From Torreya grandis (taxonomy: Eukaryota; Streptophyta; Pinopsida; Cupressales; Taxaceae): 64,000 nucleotides of DNA. The stretch lies in contig JARHVA010004902.1 in the NCBI GenBank assembly GCA_037957365.1, forward strand, positions 1,240,001 through 1,304,000. The letters run 5' to 3'. Position numbers and translations under genes: made by a program. Within the stretch, counting starts at the first letter, position 1. Every line of letters begins with the position of its first letter. Below are positions 24,089 through 36,453 of this stretch, one piece after another. The notes beneath the pieces were generated by a model that did no database searches, was not told where the DNA came from, and saw nothing but the letters and a program-made list of their open reading frames with translations.

Positions 24089-24445
24089 AAAGGCTTTCGA
24101 TGAGGTCTTCCAGTCTTCATCGACACATGCTTTTGGTGGCTCTTGTTCACCCCCCATTGCTATTTGTTTTGGGCCCATTACCACCTTTGTTAGTGGCACA
24201 TTGCTTTACTTTGCCCTTTAGCTTCTTGGATTCTCTTTCCTTGAACTTTCTATTGTTTACAGCACAGAGAAAGGTTTTCGATGAGGTCTTCCAGTCTTCA
24301 TCGACACATGCTTTTGGTGGCTCTTGTTCACCCCCCATTGCTACTTGTTTTGGGCCCTTTACCACCTTTGTTAGTGGCACATTGCTTTACTTTGTCCTTT
24401 AGCTTCTTGGATTCTCTTTCCTTGAACTTTCTATTGTTTACAGTT
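24089..24445. repeat. 181-bp tandem duplication, nearly identical
   Basis: aaaggctttcgatgaggtct at 24089 recurs as aaaggttttcgatgaggtct at 24270. The match continues through gcttcttggattctctttcc and ...gtttacag with only a few differences. The high identity indicates a recent event compared with surrounding repeats. Confidence 0.9.
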
Positions 24446-25456
24446 GTATCTCGACTCCCATTGACCTACTTTTGGTCATCCTTGGACATTAATATAATTT
24501 ATTTCTCTCTTTCTTAAATGGTAATGATTTACCCACACAACAATGACTATGATGAGTTGTCAATGTGGATGATAAGTCATTAATGAGCATTGAGAATGAT
24601 GAGTTTTCAACAAGCATTGCATACAATTAGTTACTAATAGGCTTTGCAAGTGACAAGTTTCCAATAAGCCTTGCACATGTTCAAATGTTGGCGGACTTCG
24701 CTTCTGTGGATGGGTTGCTTCTGCTTCTATATCTACAATTCTTTTCACATGATGGGTCTACACATATTCTAAATTTATTTATCAAGTTTTTTTCATTGAA
24801 AAATTTGGCTTAAGAGGGAGTGAGTTGGGCAATCCACACACTTCGGGTTGTGGAAGGATGTAATTGATACAAGTTTAACTCCAAGACTCTAGTGACAATT
24901 TTTTTTAGAATGCTAGTGACAGAGACAACTCGAATATTTTTAGGAAGTGAAAGTGCAAGTGATAAGTGATTATGTGGGAGTTACAATAGTGTTGAGCCTA
25001 ATAGGCAGCCTTGTCAAAAGTAAAAATGAAAGTGACACGTTAATCATGTGGGGCTGTCGTAGTGTTGAACCTAATTGACATACTTTGAAGGGGGGTGAAC
25101 ATTCTCGGGATTGGAGATTGATGTTGTGTGACTTCCTCCTGTCAGGATTAAGGGGGGATGTTGGCGCTATTTGCACCATAATTGTAAATTTGACTTGTTA
25201 GAATTGTTGATGCGGGTAATCCATCATTTAGTTCCCATGTAGCATCAATTCTTATGTGGTGACTCTTGGAATGCTTGTGTGTACCTCCCTAGGAGGTGCA
25301 TTTACATGTAGGCTTGTCAGTATATGTTTCCCCAACATGCCCCGAGCCATTTAAATGGGGTCATGCCCACTAACTTAGAGCTGCCCACACCTTTTTCCAT
25401 AGAGGGTGTTGAACCTTCTAGTGTACACAAGCAAGTGATATTTGATGACACCAGAA
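24446..25456. other. No gene seen
   Basis: Non-coding sequence. A segment from about 25155 begins tgttggcgctatttgcacc and could be an LTR start, but no partner copy was found. Confidence 0.35.
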
Positions 25457-25474
25457 CTCTCTCTCTCTCTCTCT
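25457..25474. repeat. (CT)n microsatellite
   Basis: Nine CT units without interruption. Confidence 0.9.
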
Positions 25475-25481
25475 AGAGTAG

Positions 25482-25665
25482 CAACATTTGACTCGTAACT
25501 CGATTCAATAGATGAGTATACAAACTGCTAAGACAAATGATTGCTGCTGGAAAGTTAAACTAGAATTGGACCAGTCTGATTGTAAAAATGCATTTCTGAA
25601 ATCCTGGACTCCTAACTTGATTCAATAGACAAGTGAAAAATTGACAAGACATAATGATTGTTGTT
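25482..25665. repeat. Diverged direct repeat, about 70 bp, two copies
   Basis: aacatttgactcgtaactcgattcaatagatgag at about 25486 and ctggactcctaacttgattcaatagacaag at about 25602 head two similar segments that both continue with a caagacataatgattg-like stretch and tgttggaaa. Confidence 0.6.
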
Positions 25666-26794
25666 GGAAATTGTCACTAGAGACATCAAATTATGTTTGA
25701 ATTCAGATTATTCACCTAATAGTATGCATACATTTGACAAGTTCTTGTTTTAAGAACACAATAATTGAGTAGAATAATCCGGTTGACAAAGATAACTATT
25801 TAGTATCTTTAATTTTTGCCTTCAAAGTCGTGCTAACCTCAAACTAGAAATGGTTTGAAGCTTCACGTATTAGATTGCAATGTTTAAGTATACAAAATCG
25901 ATGTGAGAGTATTGCCCTTCAAGCCTCAAGGCATTTCAAATAAACAAACTCGTTCAAATTTTATTAATCTAGTAACTTATAGTAATTGAGTCATTGAACT
26001 CGCATTTTAATATTATTTACATTGTTCCAAATTTCTTATGGGAGGGATTCAATAAAGCTCCAAGTAAAAGAACAATCTAATTTAAGCTTAAAGCTAAAAA
26101 GTTTAAAGAAGCAACTAATTGTATAACCAAAGAAAAGACAAAAAAACCAAAAGCAATCTATTAACTAGAACTAGGTCTTTTTACTCTTTCTAGACAGAGA
26201 ATTAGTAGACTTGTGCAATGTATACAATCTGTACAACTTCTTACAAATTGAACCAAAAGTGTGTATTAGCACTTGCAACATTTTGTATTTTGAATTGAAA
26301 TAAATTTAAAATGAAAAAGAAAGAACATAAAAAACAAAAAATGCGCAAATGAAAGAAAATCAAAGCCAATCAATATAAACCCGAATGAAGTTCAAAACAT
26401 AAAATATTATTCACTTCCCAAAATGTAGCAAATAGCCCATATACGAAATGAGTCTTGAAATAATTTTGATGCCAATAACAAGAGCGTGGCTCTTAATTTT
26501 TCATGAATAGATACACAATATGAAACTAAAAATTAAGGGATAGATTTCAGAAGGAATGCTTCATAATTGTTAAGACTTCCATGCTGGTCGTGCAAAATAG
26601 ATACTATATAACAAACACCAAACAAGGAATGCATAAACACAATCAATGAATCAACACATTATACCTTCAATTTTGAGCTTTTATGTGTATATAATTCATT
26701 AACGAATGGATATATGGTACACTTGGCGAATGTTCTCTAATTTGAAATAAGCCCTCGTTAATTTATCCTGATAAAATTTGTCGTTATGGAATGG
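25666..26794. other. No gene seen
   Basis: AT-rich non-coding DNA without a recognised motif. Confidence 0.4.
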
Positions 26795-26900
26795 CTTAGG
26801 ACCAGTGATCTTTATAACCTTTAAGTCACTCAAATGACTTTATAAAACTTAGGACCAATGATCTTTATAATCTTTAAGTCACTCAAATGACTTTATAAAA
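26795..26900. repeat. 53-bp tandem duplication
   Basis: The unit cttaggaccagtgatcttta... at 26795 is followed at 26848 by cttaggaccaatgatcttta..., differing at only a few positions over 53 bp. Confidence 0.9.
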
Positions 26901-27044
26901 CTAATGTTACATTTTAGAAAAAAATCACTAAAGGCATCCTTAAACCCTGAAAAATGAAGTGACTTAAATTAAACAAGGTATCGTAAAGAGTTATAATTTG
27001 TTTTATGAAATGATTTACGACCTGTGACCTTTATAAAATCTAAG

Positions 27045-27299
27045 TCATTGTTGTGTTCCAAAAGCATCACTTTCAAGGACAAAAGACTTCGAGAAATCAA
27101 GGATTGCTAAAATTGGGGTTGAAATCGGAGCTTGCTTGAGATCCTCCAAGGATTTTTGTGCCTTAGTGGACCACTTGAAGGAATCTTTCTTGGCGAAGTT
27201 GGTTAGGGGACATGCTATTATTGAGATGTTCCTTATGAATCTTTTGTAGAATCTTGCCAAGCTTAGGAGACCACAAAGTTTCTTGAGAGTCTTCGGCAC
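27045..27299 (-). pseudogene. Gypsy connection / RNase H start
   Basis: The minus frame begins near LVPKTLKKLCGLLSLARFYKRFIRN (read in two parts: LKKLCGLLSLARFYKRFI), the YYRRFI connection motif, followed by CPLTNFAKKDSFKWS and FVLESDAFG, ending within the first RNase H strand. After the Asp-Ala-Phe-Gly the sequence leaves the family pattern, marking a truncation. Confidence 0.85.
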
Positions 27300-27479
27300 A
27301 AGCCAATCACATATGGCGTATATCGTTGTAGGGACAGTGCAAATCCCCTCAACATAAATAATGTGACCAAGTTATTCCAAAGATGCCCTTGTGAATTCAC
27401 ACATAGATGCCTTGGGATACAATTTCTTCTTGGACAATATATCTAAACCCATCATCCAAATACTCACGGTGGGATGCCA

Positions 27480-27912
27480 ATGAGTTACTATAAACAAGGA
27501 TGTCATAAAAAAAGACAAGAACAAACTTACACAAGAACTTACTGAATATCTTGTTCATCAGTGCTTGAAAGGTGGTTGGAGCATTGTTGAGAGCAAAGGG
27601 AATGACCCTGAATTGGTTGTGGCATTGATGTGTTCTAAGGGCAATTTTATCCTGGTCTCAAATCTAAACGGGTATTTGATAGTATCTAGATTTGAGATCT
27701 ATCTTTGAGAAATACTTCGCTCGATGCAACTCATCTAGTAGATCATCAATACTTGGCATTGGAAATTTATTTTTAATTGTGATTTTGTTTAAGGTCCTAT
27801 AATCGATACAGAGTCTATACGACCCATCGTTATTCCTAGCAAGTGCCACCTGAGCAACATATGGGCTCTTACCAGGGACGATGATGCTAGCCTCCAAGAG
27901 TTCACTTATCAA
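27480..27912 (-). pseudogene. Gypsy reverse transcriptase remnant
   Basis: The minus strand gives ASIIVPGKSPYVAQVALARN, then SYRLCIDYRTLNKITIKNKF, IDDLLDELHRAKYFSKIDL, and, in another frame, VFFYDILVYS, which matches the catalytic box with the first Asp replaced by Tyr. Stops and a frameshift separate the parts. Confidence 0.9.
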
Positions 27913-28660
27913 TTTTTCTATCTTTGACTTCTGAAAATACCTGTATTTGAGGGTCTACCACCATTGGCCTCTTTGTGGGGTCAAAGCTCAATAATGTGCT
28001 GCAATTCCTTATTTGGCAACAGACTCTTTAGTAGATCTGGAAAACTATCTTATTTACATAGCAACTTTGGAATCTTTGGAGTTTATTCATGTGGGATAGA
28101 GGATTCTACATCCATACTATTAAGGCAAGCCATAAACCCAGAATACCTCCTCCAAAATTTTGTTCATCTGATTGGAATCAATTGTTTTAATTTCCCTTGG
28201 GGGCAAGGACTTGATAGTATATTCATAGTCCCCTTGCTTAAATATTAAGAATCGCTCTTGATGATTGGAGTATATTTCTAGTGAGTATACTGCGGAACCC
28301 CTAAAACATCCACACCCCCAATATTGACCACATTAAATTTATCTTTAAGGACAGTCTGCCACCAAAAGCTTCACATTATGGACTACTCCTACGCATTCAA
28401 TACTTTGGCATCTTGGAACTCGAATGGTGAAATTTTCTTAAGTGTCTAAATGGAGACCTAACTTGTGGACTTGTTTCTTATCCAAAATTAACTGTTCTTG
28501 GATCGATCATGACTAGAACTCGTGCTTTCTTGACATGGGCAAAGAATCAGAATGTGTCCAAACAGTCAAATCCTATCATTGCGGAAAGTGACACAGATAG
28601 TCCCCTTGTTTCTATTGCAATAGGAGACAAATTTTGGGGTTCACACCCTACATCTAGTTT

Positions 28661-28870
28661 TTAAGGGGAATCCTTATTATCCGACTCTGACTCTAGCTCA
28701 AAAGAACATACATCCTCTGTCATGAAACACTTTTTTAGGTTACAAACATGACCCATGTTCCATGGTTTGGAACACTTATGATATGGGTTTAAAACAGTGG
28801 ATGTAGGTGTAGAGTCACGACTAAAATCTTTGGTTTTCTTATCCCAAGTAAAAAATCTACGGGTAAACAT
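28661..28870 (-). pseudogene. Gypsy gag zinc-knuckle region
   Basis: The minus frame contains CSKPWNMGHVC, close to a CCHC nucleic-acid-binding knuckle (Cys-x-x-x-Trp...Gly-His-x-Cys) of retrotransposon gag. The first Cys pair spacing is altered, so binding would be doubtful. The upstream part of gag is displaced by the hAT-type insertion at 28913-29198. Confidence 0.55.
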
Positions 28871-28912
28871 TCTCTACCATTTTATTTTGTAGGGCGTACA
28901 TATTTTTTTTCT

Positions 28913-29198
28913 CATAGTTTCCAAATCCGGCTGGATCTGGACGAAATCCGATCGAATCCGGATTTTTTGGCTAGCTCGGATAAGGTCGTCTGGGTTGGCC
29001 CTTTTTTTCCATTACATTTTATATTATTTTATTAATGCTTTTCATTGTATTTGTCAATTTTGCAATTTATAAAACTATGCTCACATATATATCTGTATAT
29101 ATTTCGGATTGGATTTTTTCGAACTTTTTCAAGAATTCGGGATTTCGAATTTATTTGCCTTTCCGAATAGAACCGGATTTTTGAATTTGGTAACTATG
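28913..29198. mobile_element. Short hAT-type element (286 bp)
   Basis: Terminal inverted repeats are CATAGTTTCCAAATCCGG (left) and CATAGTTACCAAATTC (complement of the right end). Subterminal DNA carries ccggattttt / aaatccgg motifs in both orientations. The flanks ttttttct and ggttttct (offset by one base) match at 6 of 8 positions, so the target duplication is eroded. It interrupts the gypsy gag remnant and belongs by its ends to the same family as 15160-16168. Confidence 0.7.
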
Positions 29199-29913
29199 GT
29201 TTTCTGCGCTTTTTAGCTATAATAATATCCCTTTCAAAAGAGCTTGGTATAAACATCCTTACCTTTATTCGAATTTCAGCCCACAGATTGGTCTTATAGA
29301 TCTTCTGCACCAAATTCGAAGAGAGCTTGGCCTCAGACTCCAAAACTTGAATTTTTCTGTATACGCCAACATGGTCTTTTTTCTGAAATAGGTGCATCCA
29401 CTAGGTATCGTATAGTTCATCCTAGTTATGTTCAACTCTCTTTGTTAGAGCTTTGGTAAAGTCCAAAAAGTTCCCCATAGAGTTTGAAAAAACCCATCCC
29501 TTCCCCTAGGTGTGGGATGCACCATCCAAATGTTTTAGAGACACATTCAACTGTTCATCTTGACTTTTAATTATTTGTACCCTAAAGGCTAGTTAAGTTT
29601 GCTCAACCATGTATGGACCTCTATCTTACCTCCAAAATCATATTGTGGGATCTTAATTTGTTGATTAAAATAAGGATGATGCGATCTTTCTCTTTTTCAT
29701 GATTTTCTCTCTTCCTCTTTTCTTATCTGGTGAATGCATTCGTATTTTTCCCCAAGGGTTTTTGTCGTCCTCTCCATCACCTAGGCGCTTCGGCTGCTTT
29801 CCTATTGAACTAATCTCCCTTCGAACCTCCTTAATGAACTCATCAAATAACCCCTTCATCTCCTCTTTTGTCATGAACTTTGAGTTGTTTCGTGGATAAA
29901 CTCCCCTCAGCAT
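29199..29913 (-). pseudogene. Gypsy gag N-terminal part
   Basis: The frame 29913-29665 starts MLRGVYPRNNSKF and is rich in Lys, Arg and Glu; a second open stretch (29397-29199) follows after stops. Position directly downstream of the primer site and upstream of the zinc-knuckle remnant supports gag. No capsid signature was clear. Confidence 0.5.
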
Positions 29914-29941
29914 TTTATCAACAACAACAAAAATCGATCAA

Positions 29942-29954
29942 GGCTCTAATACCA
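29942..29954 (-). other. Primer-binding site of the minus-strand gypsy element
   Basis: The minus strand reads TGGTATTAGAGCC, one base different from the initiator tRNA-Met primer site, five bases inside a likely LTR end ...GGAACACA at 29960. Confidence 0.7.
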
Positions 29955-29960
29955 CTTGCT

Positions 29961-32900
29961 GTGTTCCAAAATAACCCGGAAAACAAAATTGCAAAACATA
30001 GGGTAAAAATGTTGATAAATGGAAAAAGTGGGAGCACTTACTTTCTCAAGGAAATCTGACTGTAACAAAAGAGCTCTCACAATGGCGGCACTCTCTTGCA
30101 TTAAGTTGATATTGTTAAAAAGATACAATTTTTAGGGTTTTTTCCTTTTTGTATTCGACCACTGGAAACCCTAATTAAGCCACGGATAACTCAAGGCCTA
30201 ACCCTTCACTAACTCTAAGCACCCTGAATATAATATAGTAAAAGTAATGTTAAACCAAGCACGTAAATACATGTGTTTAGGTACACAACAATCACTTAAG
30301 ATACTTCATAACACTAAAGGCCACTTTATTGAAGAGACTCACTTAAGTCACCTTTAAGCTTGAAGAATAAAGTGGCTTAGATTAAGAAAGTTTTTAATTT
30401 AAACTTAACTCATCAAGAGCTTGCTTCGGGCCCAACTTTTTTTATTTACCAACGTGTTAGCTTAGAAACTCAAGGAAAACACTAATTGTGTCTAATGATA
30501 AGTCTTAGGATTTTTGGGTGCGAATCCTAAAAATTAACTCCATAAGATAAAGTCATGACTGTGAAGTCAAGATCATGAATTCTTATGAGGTCGTGAATGC
30601 CTCTCTAAACCATTTAGAAAACACGCTCGGCCTTTTTCGAGCTTTCAACCTTACTTTCCACTCTTACAGGACAGAATCAACCTTATGATCATATGCATGC
30701 ACTCTTTAGGATCGCTTTGGCTATCAATCTAGGTATAAAGGCCCAGGCTGAACCCACCCAATGGCTCACCACTATCTCTCCTACTTGATGGCTCTACCAA
30801 TAGGTCTGGTTGTGAACGCTGTACCTGTCGAGCATGAAGTTGAGTTTGAGCACATAAATGACCATGACCACCCGGCCCTATCCTAAAGTTGGTCGAGTGT
30901 AGTAGTTGGCCATCCTACTGCTCATCCTGTCTATCTGTCCATATACACTCTAACACATGCAGTAATCCACTGAATACTACAAGCAAGGCATTAAGATCAT
31001 GCATCTTTCATTTTTACACGAATTTCCAATTAAGATGCATAGCAGTTTTCACCAATTTTGTTTTAACTGCAAGTCATTTGATTTGGCTGAGTCACATGCA
31101 TGCTGAAATTGGTGCTTAAAAACAAGGAAAGAGCCAATACTTGAAACCGCAGATCCAATCTCAACCATCTATCAAATCTATACCAAGAATTCTTGTGTAA
31201 GGTATCCGTGGCAGGTTTTATGACATACATAAGAAACGTTGATATAGAACAAGACATACTTATCAAAATCCACATAAAAACAACAGCCTGAGTCTTTTCA
31301 AGTTTCAGATTAAACGTAGAGAAAAACATCTAATTAAGCAATTTGTAAACATGCATCAATACTGTTTTGCTTTAGTTCCATCTTTCCAACAAACTAACCA
31401 CAACATCGATGACATGAATGAAAACCACACAGCAAAGCACATTATTATTGGCTAACTGAATCACAATCTTTTGGTTTTTGGCTCTGCTGAAGAAGGGTGA
31501 TTATAAAAAGATAATTGCAGTTCATCATATCGGACCAAATAGAGGCATTTAAATCACTGAACTCACATTCTCTAATTAAGAAAACTGCATAAAACAAGGT
31601 TGCTTCCATTTCTTGTCCCCAAACTAATTTTGTTCATCGCTTAGGACTCTCATGTTGCCACATATTTTAATATGTATCATGCTTGCAATTGAAATGAATT
31701 ACTTTGGTTTTCGCAACTGCAACTATGCATATCAACCTTGCTGTGCAATCATACGGTGCCTCAAAAGAATATTCTTCATGCATAAACTAGCTAATTGCAA
31801 AAGTTCCCTCATTTAGAACTGCATAAAGATCAATTCAACTCAAAATATTTTTTCTGAATTATCATACTGCTGATCTTAAAAAACCCTTTAATCATTGCCG
31901 ATTTTTATATGGCTGAAATTGAAACAAATTGAACAAACGATTAATGCATGCATGCATGCACAGCCCACAAGAATTTGTAATCTATTTTGTTTAAAATACC
32001 AAGCGAGGAGGGAGGTGCAGAAAATTTAGTCTTGCAGACCCACATTACATTGGAAGAGAACAACAATAATATAAATGAATTCCCATGTTTCACCACATAT
32101 GCTATATCTTCATGCACTTCTTGATTTCCTTACAAAATCTTTGCTTGCTAGAAAACCCCAAACACATTTTAAACCACAATAGAAAGTAGCCATAGAAGAA
32201 AAGGTATTTGAACCCACGTTTGACAATGAAGCCATGAGGGTCTTGCTCATATAGATGTCAAGCAAAAACAGCAAGAGTATCCAAAGGAAAAAAATCAATC
32301 TCTATTGAAGATGCTTAGCAAACATTAATGAGGGAAAGGATTTTAACCCACACCAATATTCTTTATCATTTTTCAAAACCCACCGCCACAAGAACATATT
32401 TCATTTGCCCTAAAAGAAAATACTGCATGCACAAGCAATATAAAGTTGCAGTAGATGAGGGCACTAACTCTATTATTTACCCACATTTTATTGAGCCCAT
32501 TACATCCAACAAAGAAATGCCCAAATAACGTATGTAATTTTTGCTTAAGCTTAAAATCAACAACCCAAGCGCTCAAATAGAGGCTAAATCCATACAAATA
32601 GTGGGCTAACGGAATGCTCTCCTTTAATGATTTATATGCAAGGGCTTTTTCTGTAAATGCAAGAGGTAAGATGCCACTTACCAGGCACCCCAGCAAGCAA
32701 GATAATGAGATGCCATACACTCACATTTAGGCCAAGGAAAAACTAGAAAAGAAGGATCATATTGGCTTTGAAATCGTGGCACAAAAATCACAGAAGAAAT
32801 ACCTAACTACCAAAATGCCATTGCCATGGAAGAAAATCAGCAATAATCTTACCCTTCAATTGCCCTAGAGTGCCAACAAACCAGCTCAAGATTCCAATTT

Positions 32901-33880
32901 TGAAGGGCAGAATATGGCTTCCACTAGAAGCGGAAAAAAATGTGTTAAAAAAGCGAAGGGTCAAAAAACCGTATCAAATGAGAGGGGAGAGAAGCCTTTG
33001 AATGTGGCTTTGCATTCTATGCATGATATTGAATGCCATAACACTTAACACTTCACAGTGAGTGCTAAAATGGCCTACACACCATCCACTCTGTTTTTTA
33101 TGATACTTTACTTTGAAACCTTTTTACTTCTCATTTTGTTTATTTATATTTTTAATTTACTTAAAAAAAAATCCTCACATTTTACCACTTCAAACCATGG
33201 TCTAGGCACTGATACACATGAAACAAGAAAAATTATACTAAAGCCAAACTGATAAAATCAATTGCTATGAGTTGGAGAATGTTTCAAATGGGCATGTTTA
33301 TTATCATGTGTAGCAAAATCAATGCAAACCCAAACCGTTAAATGGTGAAGATGAAGTATTCCTGCGACAAGGCCAATTCAATCTGCAAGAGAGATTTTTA
33401 AAAATCTGTAGTACATGATCATGATGATGCTGACCATTGATATCACATTCTTCAAAAAGTCAAACTATGATGCACACAAGCCAAGAGAAAATTTAAACTC
33501 AAATCATAAAAACCAAGTTTGAATATTCCACATTAGTCAAGTATAAGTGATGTTCATTTCACTTATTTCTTTTTCACCATCAAACTATTGAATCAATATA
33601 TTGAGTGTTTAATTGACCCTTGGGTTTGCTTATCACCAAGGATGCATATCTTGCGTAGAGCACTAAAAATGACACGATAGTACAGCGAGAGACGGGCTTT
33701 AACAAACTGAAAATGAGCAGGTTGAGAGCCAAACCTTTCAATACCCTTGTGTTGGTAGGAAGACAAGTTGTTTGTTCTTATCACAAGAAGCATACATTTT
33801 TTTTCGGGGGGTTGCATATTTTTGCACATGACACATCTATGTGAGATTCAAACTTCTTTGTAAGCAGCCACATCAGTGCG
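29961..33880. other. No gene seen
   Basis: The first few hundred bases are probably the 5' LTR of the minus-strand gypsy element. The rest (about 30600-33880) looks low in recognisable transposon sequence. Open frames of 60-115 codons, including 32373-32720 on the minus strand, have no recognisable domain. A short (ATGC)n microsatellite lies at 31944-31960. Confidence 0.4.
31944..31960. repeat. (ATGC)n microsatellite
   Basis: Four ATGC units plus A, self-complementary. Confidence 0.85.
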
Positions 33881-33899
33881 TTAGCTATTGATTTACCAG

Positions 33900-34765
33900 T
33901 TTGACAAAACTCTATCTGCAACAGCCTTTTTTTGGCTTGTTCCCAAACAAAGTTATAGTGTAGTTCAATATGCCTTTTCCTCTTGAAATCTTTAATTTGT
34001 TACTACTGCAATACAATTCTGTCTGTCACTTTTCATTACAGGAAAAAAATCTTGTTGCATGCCAATGCTCTGGTAATATTCTTAATGTGATCAATTATTA
34101 GCTGCATAGCATACTGCTGAAACATATTTTGCTTCCACACATAACAAGGAAATAGTTCTCTGCTTCTTTCTTGACCATGAAATTACTTCACTAGCCAATT
34201 TAAAGCAATGTCTATAGTGTGATGTTTGATCATCTACGTTGCTTGGCAAATATGCGTAACAAAATTGTGTCATGTTAGCTATCATTGAATGTGGTGACCA
34301 TGTCCATGGTACCTTTTAGATATCTAAAAGTCCTTTTCACAACACCTCAATGTTCAGTGTGGTGCACAGCATGGCATACATTAGGCTTCCTATTGCATTA
34401 AAACATGACACCACCTTCATGGCTTCCATTTAGGTCTCAGTCCTTAGGCCCATGTACACAGGTAACTTCATTCCAATTCCCTTTAGATTTGCAAAGCGTC
34501 GACCCACCCCTAGGCTCGGGAAAATATCTTCACCTTCTCTCTTCACACTTGAGACAACAGCAAATCTCTCCAAGATACTTCATCTTAAATGCTGTTGCCA
34601 ACCTCTCCTTGAGTTTGTTCGACACAGAAAAATTTTTACACAACACAATGACATCTACATATTGTGCTAAAATGAGAAAAATCTCAGGCAGTTTTAGGAA
34701 GTATGGATTAGTATATATTCTATCCTGTTCAATTTCTCTGGCGGTTTTATTTTTTTGCATTATTC
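33900..34765 (-). mobile_element. Ty1/copia RT-RNase H remnant
   Basis: On the minus strand, 34760-34530 carries AQYVDVIVLCKNFSVSNKL and LATAFKMKYLGEI, the catalytic YVDD region (second Asp changed) and the following conserved block of copia RT. Then NAIGSLMYAMLCTT-like codons, and 34285-34091 with VISWSRKKQRTISLLCVEAKY, the copia RNase H motif (normally Ser-Thr-x-Ala-Glu-Tyr). Stops and frameshifts break it; gag and integrase are absent. Confidence 0.9.
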
Positions 34766-35194
34766 TTCAAACCTCTTGCCTTTCCTTTTATTTATTTTTG
34801 TTAAACCCCATGTGCTTCCCTGTTCTTTTTATAATTAGCATACCGACCGTTTCTGTAGATGTTTCACTTGAATGGAGCTCCCCTTGGCTGGGCTTGGAAG
34901 TTAGAAATGCCCTTTTTGATTTAAAAGAGCTTGATATACCTTTTTTATGCTACTGTCTGCGTAAAGGTTTGAACTTTATCTCATCTGAATCAGCCTTAGG
35001 AATTTTATCTCCCTTTTTGCAGCCATATACATTGGATATTTACTAGTGTTATATGGGGAGGCATCCCCTAGATTATGGTGATGTCCCAGACATTTTGGGG
35101 AATAGGAAGGAATGTTCCCATTTTTTTAAATTATTAGCTGATAGGCCTTCTACAATGGCATCAAGGGAGGGTAATGGAGTGAGTTGTTCACAAT
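34766..35194. other. No gene seen
   Basis: Non-coding; an open frame reaching here from 34405 on the plus strand is antisense to the copia remnant. Confidence 0.4.
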
Positions 35195-35325
35195 TATGTT
35201 CTACTTTAAATTTGACATCCATTTGACCATCACATTGCAATTTCAACCTTAAATTGACGTTCATTTGACTGTCATGTTGCAATTTCAACCTTAAATTGAT
35301 GTCTATTTGACCGCCACTTAGAAGT
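35195..35325. repeat. 42-bp tandem repeat, three diverged copies
   Basis: The unit aatttcaaccttaaattgac... with catttgac(t/c)gtca recurs at 42-bp spacing from about 35197, with several substitutions between units. Confidence 0.75.
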
Positions 35326-36453
35326 TTTTTTTTTTGGCTTGGAGAAGTCAATAAAATTTTTGTAATATCTTGGCCGTATGGTGGAGTTTGAAACCTGTTT
35401 TTCTTTCCGAGAAAGATTTTTTCGAGCCTGACACAGTTGTGTAGCTAGATTGATGCCATTTGTCCCCACTCAGCGGAAAGTTGGTGGAAAAGGTAATAGA
35501 ATTATTAACAATGTGGTATGTGAGAATCCCAAGACAAGAACCCCTTGAGTTTGATCTCTCTCTCAGTATTTCAGATAAAATGTAATTAAGATATCTGTAT
35601 TAGTTTTATTTTTACCAAATTTCTTGTTATAGTTTTTCTGACGCTTTTTACTTTAAAATAGATCTCTCCCAACAACAAAGCTGTTATTTTTACAAAAACA
35701 TTGATCCCTAATCCCAAAAGTACCTCGACAAAAAATAAATAAATTATAAACCTCAAAATTGAATACAGTTAAAATACATATATCTTTTTTCTATATATTA
35801 TTTTACTAGCCATCCCCAAAATGGCTAGTTATATTAGTCATCCCAGAAAACCCATGGATCTTGCATATGGATTGTCATGGACTGTTTTATGTGAATGCCT
35901 ATCCTCATAGACACAAATTCTAAGGAATATTTGTGTACTTAAAAATTATGAAACTAGCTCATTTTGCCAAGAGAGTCCCATCTATAAAAGGAAGTGAACT
36001 CCTGGAGCTGAGTTACTGATAATTTCTATGCTAGCTGGTTTAAAATGGCAGTCAAAGATAGCAGTGAAACAGCACTCCTAAAACTTAATAATCTGTTGGT
36101 AACTTTTTAAGATACATTAATATACTGTTTGTAATAGCATTTTATATACCCCAAGTCTGTTTGAAATTCATTTTTGTTGCAGCATTTGCTTTTACCTTCC
36201 TTGAAGCCTAAGTCACAAAGTTCAAGTTTGAGTTCGACGAGGATAAAATTTGGTTCGAATAAAACAAAAAAAAAAAAATTGCATTTAAATTCGAAACGTA
36301 AAAAATATTAAAATAAAAAATAAAAAAATTAAAAATATAATTATAAAAAATAAAATTTAAAATTTAAAATGCATTATTAAAAAGATTAAAAAGTCATAAA
36401 AAATTAAAAATAAAATAAAATTTTAGAACAAAATTATAAACTATAAACAAAAC
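35326..36453. other. No confirmed gene; A-rich tract and one candidate coding exon
   Basis: Mostly non-coding. At 36045-36098 an ATG in good context (aaaATGG) opens 18 codons ending at a donor-like TTG|GTAACT in phase 0, which would match the phase of the PHD exon at 38340; this is a weak candidate for an upstream exon. 36240-36440 is an A-rich low-complexity tract. Confidence 0.3.

Larger units (their letters stand above)
27045..29960 (-). mobile_element. Ty3/gypsy remnant, minus strand
   Basis: Read on the minus strand from right to left: primer site (29954-29942), gag (29913 to about 28661, split by a hAT-type element), RT (27912-27480) and the connection/RNase H start (27299-27045). The element is cut at the start of RNase H; integrase is missing. 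Every domain has stops or frameshifts. The right flank should hold the 5' LTR (from 29960 upward), whose outer end was not found. Confidence 0.85.

Noticed and set aside
32373..32720. Minus-strand 115-codon open frame
   Set aside because: Hydrophobic N-terminus could suggest a signal peptide, but no family match, promoter or splice support was found.
34405..35046. Plus-strand 213-codon open frame
   Set aside because: It is antisense to a clear copia RT/RNase H remnant on the minus strand and has no recognisable domain.
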